Origin: an uncultured Flavihumibacter sp.
GTDB taxonomy: Bacteria > Bacteroidota > Bacteroidia > Chitinophagales > Chitinophagaceae
Assembly: GCA_946481605.1 (NCBI GenBank)
Contig: CAMLPA010000085.1
Coordinates: 1-10,501, forward strand
Length of the DNA stretch: 10,501 nt
Direction of reading: 5' to 3'
Positions 7,018 to 10,501 of this stretch are shown in pieces. Every line of letters begins with the position of its first letter. The stretch's first letter is position 1. The notes beneath the pieces were generated by a model, which was given only the letters and a program-made list of their open reading frames with translations, did no database searches and was not told the origin of the DNA. A program made the position numbers and the translations under genes.

Positions 7018-7245
7018 ATGAACCGAAAACCCCGTAGCCCGTTAGGCGCATTGCATCCCATCCTGTTTTGTGTGGGCATGTATGTTGTAGCATTGTTCTT
7101 TTCAGTATTTATCTGCTCTTCCGTGTTTTACGCCCTGAACCAGCCGGAAGAAACTGTTGAATCGGAACTCGCTAAAGCGAATATGAAGCAATTGCCCACG
7201 GTAGCAACCGCATCCACGGCAGTATTGGCTACCGCCATGAAGTAA
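7018..7245 (+). CDS. Small single-span membrane protein, unknown function
   Basis: I do not recognise this 75-residue protein. The N-terminus is basic (MNRKPRSP), followed by one hydrophobic helix at about residues 13-40 (with Cys18 and Cys33), an acidic stretch NQPEETVESELAK, and a Thr/Ala/Val-rich tail. The positive N-terminus suggests the tail faces the periplasm, or that the helix is an uncleaved signal anchor. It has its own canonical promoter and a strong terminator, so it is monocistronic, which argues that it is a real gene. It has no obvious link to radC (divergent) or prs (downstream, separate promoter). Confidence 0.75.
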   Translation: MNRKPRSPLGALHPILFCVGMYVVALFFSVFICSSVFYALNQPEETVESELAKANMKQLPTVATASTAVLATAMK

Positions 7246-7263
7246 GCCGGCCTAATTTTTTTG

Positions 7264-7298
7264 AAGAGGTTGTATCAGCAGATACAGCCTCTTTTTTT
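7264..7298 (+). terminator. Rho-independent terminator of the 75-residue protein gene
   Basis: AAGAGGTTGTATC (7264-7276) pairs with GATACAGCCTCTT (7281-7293) over 13 bp with one G:U, around an AGCA loop. A run of seven T follows at 7292-7298. It starts 18 bp after the stop codon. Confidence 0.9.
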
Positions 7299-7377
7299 GT
7301 CTGACCCTTTTCCCGCCCATATTTCAGGGCTTCCATCTTTCCCGTAAACGCTTATTTTTCATTTTTTTCTGCTAATA

Positions 7378-7409
7378 TTTAGAAAATGCGGAGCCGAAAT
7401 GTAACTTCG
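7378..7409 (+). promoter_or_regulatory. Probable prs promoter
   Basis: TAACTTCG (7402-7409) differs at one position from TAnnTTTG, and TTTA (7378-7381) lies 20 bp upstream as a weak -33 box. The predicted leader to the ATG at 7427 is about 10 nt. A terminator just upstream makes a promoter in this gap necessary. Confidence 0.45.
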
Positions 7410-7426
7410 CCCCACATTCTTCTTTT

Positions 7427-8377
7427 ATGCAACCGTCTGCCAAGATTTTTTCAGGTACCGGATCACAGTACCTGGCCGAGAAAATTGCCCAGAAATTCGG
7501 CATCCCCCTGGGAAAAGTGACCATTCAGAAATTCAGTGACGGCGAAATCCAGACCGTTTTCCAGGAAAGTATCCGCGGAGACATGGTTTTCCTGGTTCAA
7601 AGTACTTTCGCCCCCTCCGATAACCTGATGGAACTGCTCCTGATGATCGATGCCGCGAGAAGGGCCTCCGCCTACAAAGTGATCGCCGTAATACCTTATT
7701 ATGGTTATGCCCGGCAGGACAGGAAAGACAAACCCCGTGTGGCCATTGGCTCCAAACTCGTGGCCAATATGCTTACTGCCGCCGGTGCCAACCGCGTGGT
7801 AACCATGGACCTCCACGCGCCGCAGATACAGGGATATTTTGATATTCCTGTGGATCACCTCGACAGCTCCGCTATTTTTATTCCCTATATCGAGCAACTT
7901 AAACTGGAAAACCTTACCTTTGCGGCCCCTGACGTGGGTAGCGCCAACAGGATCAGGGAAATCGCCAGTTATTTTGAAGCCGAAATGGTGATTTGCGATA
8001 AACACCGCAAACGTGCCAACGAAATCGCAAGTATGGTGGTGATCGGTGATGTGACAGGAAAAGATATTGTTTTGATCGACGATATCTGTGATACAGGCGG
8101 AACACTGGCGAAAAGCGCCGGACTGCTGAAAGAAAAGGGGGCCAGAAGCGTGAGAGCGCTTTGCACACACCCGGTACTCAGCGGAAAAGCCTACGAAAAC
8201 ATAGAGAACAGTGTGCTGGAAGAATTGGTGGTTTGTGATACCATCCCGCTGAAACAGGAATCGTCCAAAATAAAAGTGGTAAGTGTGGCTGATCTTTTCG
8301 CCATCGCCATCCGGAACGCTTTCGAGAACAGAAGTATCAACAGCCTGTTCATTCACAGTCAGCGGAGAAACAGTTGA
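7427..8377 (+). CDS. prs: Ribose-phosphate pyrophosphokinase (PRPP synthetase, class I)
   Basis: The enzyme makes PRPP from ribose 5-phosphate and ATP in the cytoplasm, feeding purine, pyrimidine, NAD, His and Trp synthesis. The 316-residue length is standard. Seen in order: FSDGE (36-40), the ATP-site YARQDRK (94-100), MDLHAPQIQGYF with catalytic His130, DVGSANR (169-175), the flexible-loop DKHR (191-194; DKRR in many homologues) and the PRPP-binding loop VLIDDICDTGGTL (215-227). The fold is a duplicated phosphoribosyltransferase domain. The phosphate/Mg regulatory residues of class I enzymes are in a region that aligns throughout, with no gaps obvious. It is followed after 24 bp by rplY, a common arrangement in bacteria. 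Confidence 0.97.
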   Translation: MQPSAKIFSGTGSQYLAEKIAQKFGIPLGKVTIQKFSDGEIQTVFQESIRGDMVFLVQSTFAPSDNLMELLLMIDAARRASAYKVIAVIPYYGYARQDRKDKPRVAIGSKLVANMLTAAGANRVVTMDLHAPQIQGYFDIPVDHLDSSAIFIPYIEQLKLENLTFAAPDVGSANRIREIASYFEAEMVICDKHRKRANEIASMVVIGDVTGKDIVLIDDICDTGGTLAKSAGLLKEKGARSVRALCTHPVLSGKAYENIENSVLEELVVCDTIPLKQESSKIKVVSVADLFAIAIRNAFENRSINSLFIHSQRRNS

Positions 8378-8401
8378 GGAATCTTTAAACAAACATAAAA
8401 A

Positions 8402-8980
8402 ATGAACACAATTACAATCGAAGGACAACTCAGGACCGAGTTTGGCAAAAAAGCCACCCGCCAATACCGCTCTGAGGGACTCGTGCCTGCTGTAATTTAC
8501 GGGGGTGCAGAAGAAGTGAGCCTTGTTGCTCCTACGCCTGCTTTCAAAAAACTCGTTTATACACCGGATTTCCAGATCGCTGAAATTAAAGCGGGCGGAA
8601 AAACTTACAGGTGCATCATGAAGGACCTGCAGTTCGACAAGATCACCGATGAACTGATCCACGTAGATTTCCTGGAACTGGTAGACGATAAAAAAGTAAT
8701 CGCTACCCTGCCCCTGAAATATACCGGCTCTTCAGTTGGTGTGAAAGCTGGTGGCCGTCTCGTTACAAAAATGAAATCCCTGAAAGTGAAGGCGCTTCCA
8801 AAAGACCTCGTGGAAAGCATCGAAGTGGACGTTACAGACCTCGATCTGAACGGTAACATCCGCGTTGAAGATGTAAAAGCACCTGGTATGGAAATCCTGA
8901 ACTCTCCCCGTATTCCCATCGCTTCCGTGGTAATGACCCGTCAACTGAAGCAGGAAGAAGCAGCGGCAGGAAAGAAATAA
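8402..8980 (+). CDS. rplY: 50S ribosomal protein L25 (Ctc/TL5 type)
   Basis: This 192-residue protein is the long, two-domain L25 form that binds 5S rRNA. The N-terminal RNA-binding barrel (~1-92) shows EGQLRTEFGKKATRQYRSEG, VPAVIYGG, and MKDLQFDKITDELIHVDFLEL. The C-terminal TL5 domain (~95-180) shows LPLKYTGSSVGVKAGGRLV and the IEVDVTDLDLNGNIRVEDV segment. The Lys/Glu/Ala tail (EEAAAGKK) is typical. The leader is very A-rich (ACATAAAAA before ATG) with no Shine-Dalgarno, as is common for ribosomal protein genes in Bacteroidota. It is probably cotranscribed with prs, 24 bp upstream, and ends at a strong terminator. Confidence 0.96.
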   Translation: MNTITIEGQLRTEFGKKATRQYRSEGLVPAVIYGGAEEVSLVAPTPAFKKLVYTPDFQIAEIKAGGKTYRCIMKDLQFDKITDELIHVDFLELVDDKKVIATLPLKYTGSSVGVKAGGRLVTKMKSLKVKALPKDLVESIEVDVTDLDLNGNIRVEDVKAPGMEILNSPRIPIASVVMTRQLKQEEAAAGKK

Positions 8981-8997
8981 CTGAACTTACGTTTGCG

Positions 8998-9025
8998 AAA
9001 CCCAGCCGTAAGGCTGGGTTTTTTT
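8998..9025 (+). terminator. Rho-independent terminator after rplY
   Basis: AAACCCAGCC (8998-9007) pairs perfectly with GGCTGGGTTT (9012-9021) around a GTAA loop and runs into seven T (9019-9025). It lies between the rplY stop and the pth start, so prs-rplY transcripts should largely end here. Confidence 0.92.
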
Positions 9026-9037
9026 ATTTTTATCCCC

Positions 9038-9616
9038 ATGGAAAAATTTCTCATCGCCGGTTTAGGGAATATCGGTCAGGAGTATGCGCACACCCGCCAC
9101 AACATCGGATTCGATATCGCGGAGGCCCTCGTGCGCAAACACAATGCTTTCTTCCAAACGGAACGTCTGGCCGAAGTGGCCGCCATTTCGCTGAAAGGTA
9201 GGAAACTCGTGGTGATCAGGCCCACTACTTACATGAACCTGAGTGGAAAGGCCGTGAAATACTGGATGGATAAGGAAAAGATTGAAGTGAGCAGGTTGCT
9301 GGTATTGGTAGACGACCTCGCGTTGCCGCTGTCTAAAATAAGGTTGAGGGGCAGTGGGAGCCCTGGCGGACAGAACGGTTTAAAAGACATCAGCGCCACA
9401 CTGGCAACAGACAATTACGCGAAACTCCGGTTCGGTATCGGGAACGATTACCCTAAAGGCAGGCAGGCTGATTTTGTACTGAGCAAATGGAAGACGCAGG
9501 AATTACCCGTTGTGGAGCAGAAAATTAACCGCTGCGTGGAACTCGTGGAAGATTTTGTCTTCCAGGGGCTGGAAAAAACCATGAATTTGTATAATAATCT
9601 TGTATTTGAATTATGA
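9038..9616 (+). CDS. pth: Peptidyl-tRNA hydrolase
   Basis: Pth cleaves the ester bond of peptidyl-tRNAs released from stalled ribosomes and recycles tRNA. The 192-residue protein has the catalytic set: Asn11 in GLGNIG, His21 in TRHNIGF, Asn67 in TTYMNLSG and Asp92 in VLVDDL, followed by SPGGQNGLKDI (108-118) and the RFGIG segment. One departure is Gln112 where E. coli has His113 (GGHNG). The start is taken as the ATG at 9038, preceding EKFLIAGLGN. A longer in-frame reading from a TTG at 8993 would translate through the terminator hairpin and is rejected. No Shine-Dalgarno sequence is present, and the leader is T-rich. Being next to rplY is common, but the terminator between them means pth needs read-through or its own promoter. 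Confidence 0.95.
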   Translation: MEKFLIAGLGNIGQEYAHTRHNIGFDIAEALVRKHNAFFQTERLAEVAAISLKGRKLVVIRPTTYMNLSGKAVKYWMDKEKIEVSRLLVLVDDLALPLSKIRLRGSGSPGGQNGLKDISATLATDNYAKLRFGIGNDYPKGRQADFVLSKWKTQELPVVEQKINRCVELVEDFVFQGLEKTMNLYNNLVFEL

Positions 9617-9764
9617 ATTTAGTTGCCGAATCCATATTTTCGCATGAATAAACCCCTCTGATTGTCAGAATCTTTAATATTCAATATCCCTTCGGGAACC
9701 CCATTTCATCCAATGTCTTTTTTATTTACCCAAGTTGATTTTCTAATCATAACCTTATTTGAAT

Positions 9765-10376
9765 ATGAAGATATTCTGCGTAGGAAGAAATTATGTGGCT
9801 CATGCAAAAGAATTAGGCAATGAGATACCTGACGATCCGATCATTTTTATGAAACCCAAAAGTGCCCTCCTGCAGGCGCACACACCGTTCTATTACCCGG
9901 AATTCACGAATGAACTGCATTACGAGTGTGAACTGGTGCTCAGGGTCTCCAAAAACGGAAAGTACATCCAGGAAAGATTCGCCAATAAATATTACGACGC
10001 GGTAAGCGTAGGTATTGATTTCACCGCAAGGGACATCCAGCAAACCTGCAAGGAGAAAGGATTGCCATGGGAAATCGCCAAGTCGTGGGACAATTCGGCC
10101 GTAATCGGCAAATGGGTACCCGTGGCCAATCTGAAGAATAAGAAGGACATCAACTTTTGTTTGTATAAGAACAAAGAACTCGTGCAGCAAGGTAGCTCCG
10201 CTATGATGATGCACAACTTCGATAAGATCGTCGCTTATATTTCAAACTTCTTTTCCGTAAACATCGGCGACCTCATATTTACCGGTACCCCGGCAGGTGT
10301 GGGAGAATGTGTGGTGGGCGACGAACTGGAAGGATTCATGGAAGATGAAAGCATGTTCGAACTGGAAGTAAAATAA
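9765..10376 (+). CDS. Fumarylacetoacetate hydrolase family protein (FAHD1-like acylpyruvate hydrolase / oxaloacetate enzyme)
   Basis: The 203-residue protein is a single FAH domain close to human FAHD1 in motif order: CVGRNYVAHAKEL (5-17) with the His13/Glu16 catalytic dyad, MKPKSAL, the metal ligands Glu54 and Glu56 in HYECEL, Asp85 in GIDFTARD, CKEKGLPWEIAKSW with Lys106, and IFTGTPAGVG (171-180). Members hydrolyse acylpyruvates and act on oxaloacetate (decarboxylation, or tautomerisation in some relatives); which of these applies cannot be told from sequence. It is a Mg-dependent cytosolic enzyme. The ATG at 9765 is chosen over a TTG two codons earlier because FAHD1-type proteins start right at the first strand. 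The 148-bp gap before it shows no convincing promoter. A strong terminator follows. Confidence 0.93.
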   Translation: MKIFCVGRNYVAHAKELGNEIPDDPIIFMKPKSALLQAHTPFYYPEFTNELHYECELVLRVSKNGKYIQERFANKYYDAVSVGIDFTARDIQQTCKEKGLPWEIAKSWDNSAVIGKWVPVANLKNKKDINFCLYKNKELVQQGSSAMMMHNFDKIVAYISNFFSVNIGDLIFTGTPAGVGECVVGDELEGFMEDESMFELEVK

Positions 10377-10381
10377 TTAAT

Positions 10382-10413
10382 AAAAAAGGCCATTCTCCCC
10401 GAATGGCTTTTTT
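10382..10413 (+). terminator. Rho-independent terminator after the FAHD1-like gene
   Basis: An A-run plus GGCCATTC (10382-10395) pairs with GAATGGC and a T-run (10401-10413) around a TCCCC loop, with one G:U pair. It begins 6 bp after the stop codon. The A-run pairing with the T-run means it could also work, less well, on the other strand. Confidence 0.88.
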
Positions 10414-10447
10414 ATTGCCTGTTATGCGAACAGTTGTTAGTTTTTGT

Positions 10448-10455
10448 TAGATTTG
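10448..10455 (+). promoter_or_regulatory. -7 element of the gene at the right edge
   Basis: TAGATTTG is an exact TAnnTTTG match followed by C, and lies five bases before an ATG. The -33 box is poor (TTATG about 21 bp upstream). Placement just after a terminator and just before a start codon supports a real promoter with an almost leaderless transcript. Confidence 0.5.
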
Positions 10456-10460
10456 CCCGC

Positions 10461-10501
10461 ATGAATGTATTGCACGCCTATCGCCTCATGGCCACCGCTC
10501 A
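10461..10501 (+). CDS. N-terminus of an unidentified protein, truncated by the window edge
   Basis: Thirteen codons are visible from the ATG (MNVLHAYRLMATA) and the frame remains open at the edge. This is too short to assign. The start is supported by the terminator and the -7 element immediately upstream, and by the absence of any other nearby start on this strand. Confidence 0.5.
   Translation, partial: MNVLHAYRLMATA

Noticed and set aside
7463..8662. 399-codon open frame on the minus strand across prs and rplY
   Set aside because: It is antisense to two clearly recognised genes, has His/Phe-rich content typical of a mirror frame, and spans the gap between them without any start signal.
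8993..9037. Longer pth start at TTG 8993
   Set aside because: The extra 15 residues would be encoded by the terminator hairpin and T-run, and homologous Pth sequence begins at MEKFLIAGLGN.
9657..9669. Small hairpin TCTGA-TTG-TCAGA after pth, and CCC-TTC-GGG nearby, as a pth terminator
   Set aside because: Stems of only five and three base pairs with no following T-run; not credible terminators. The gap 9617-9764 shows nothing else I can support.
9753..9761. CTTATTTG as a -7 box for the FAHD1-like gene
   Set aside because: It lacks the TA at the first two positions and lies three bases before the ATG.

Overview
The window looks like ordinary chromosome from a member of the Bacteroidota, most likely the Chitinophagaceae or a close relative. 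This rests on recognisable protein families (a DUF3467 protein, a TPR/PD40 outer-membrane-type protein, an uncharacterised secreted helix-hairpin-helix protein with a barrel-like body), on several -7 promoter elements of the form TAnnTTTG, and on starts that mostly lack a Shine-Dalgarno sequence. The genus cannot be fixed from sequence alone. No phage, insertion sequence, CRISPR array, tRNA or rRNA was seen.

Layout. At the left edge is the 5' part of a minus-strand gene for a secreted TPR plus beta-propeller protein (1-868), of the kind that usually ends in an OmpA domain. Next is a minus-strand pair, folD then queE (2486 down to 969), joined stop-to-start as TAAATG, with a good Bacteroidota-type promoter right in front of folD. 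A 169-bp divergent gap holding a nested inverted repeat leads to two plus-strand genes overlapping by ATGA (2656-5483): a small predicted outer-membrane barrel and a 675-residue protein with a signal peptide, a ComEA-like double helix-hairpin-helix and a long beta-rich body ending in Phe. A small DUF3467 protein follows (5530-5847), then a 262-bp gap and a minus-strand radC (6832 to 6110) with an unusually strong Shine-Dalgarno sequence. Divergent from radC is a monocistronic 75-residue single-span membrane protein with its own canonical promoter and hairpin terminator. The plus-strand block prs, rplY, pth (7427-9616) covers PRPP synthesis, ribosomal protein L25 and peptidyl-tRNA hydrolase, with an intrinsic terminator between rplY and pth. 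An FAHD1-type acylpyruvate hydrolase/oxaloacetate enzyme follows with its own terminator, and the first codons of another plus-strand gene reach the right edge.

Function. Most genes are housekeeping: one-carbon metabolism (FolD), queuosine precursor synthesis (QueE), nucleotide precursor supply (Prs), translation (L25, Pth) and central-carbon clean-up (FAHD1-like). Envelope functions are the TPR/PD40 protein, the barrel/HhH pair and the 75-residue membrane protein. The best candidate for an undescribed system is the barrel/HhH pair: a nucleic-acid-type HhH module apparently exported to the envelope, attached to a predicted outer-membrane barrel and translationally coupled to a second small barrel. 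No strong evidence for any other novel system was found.
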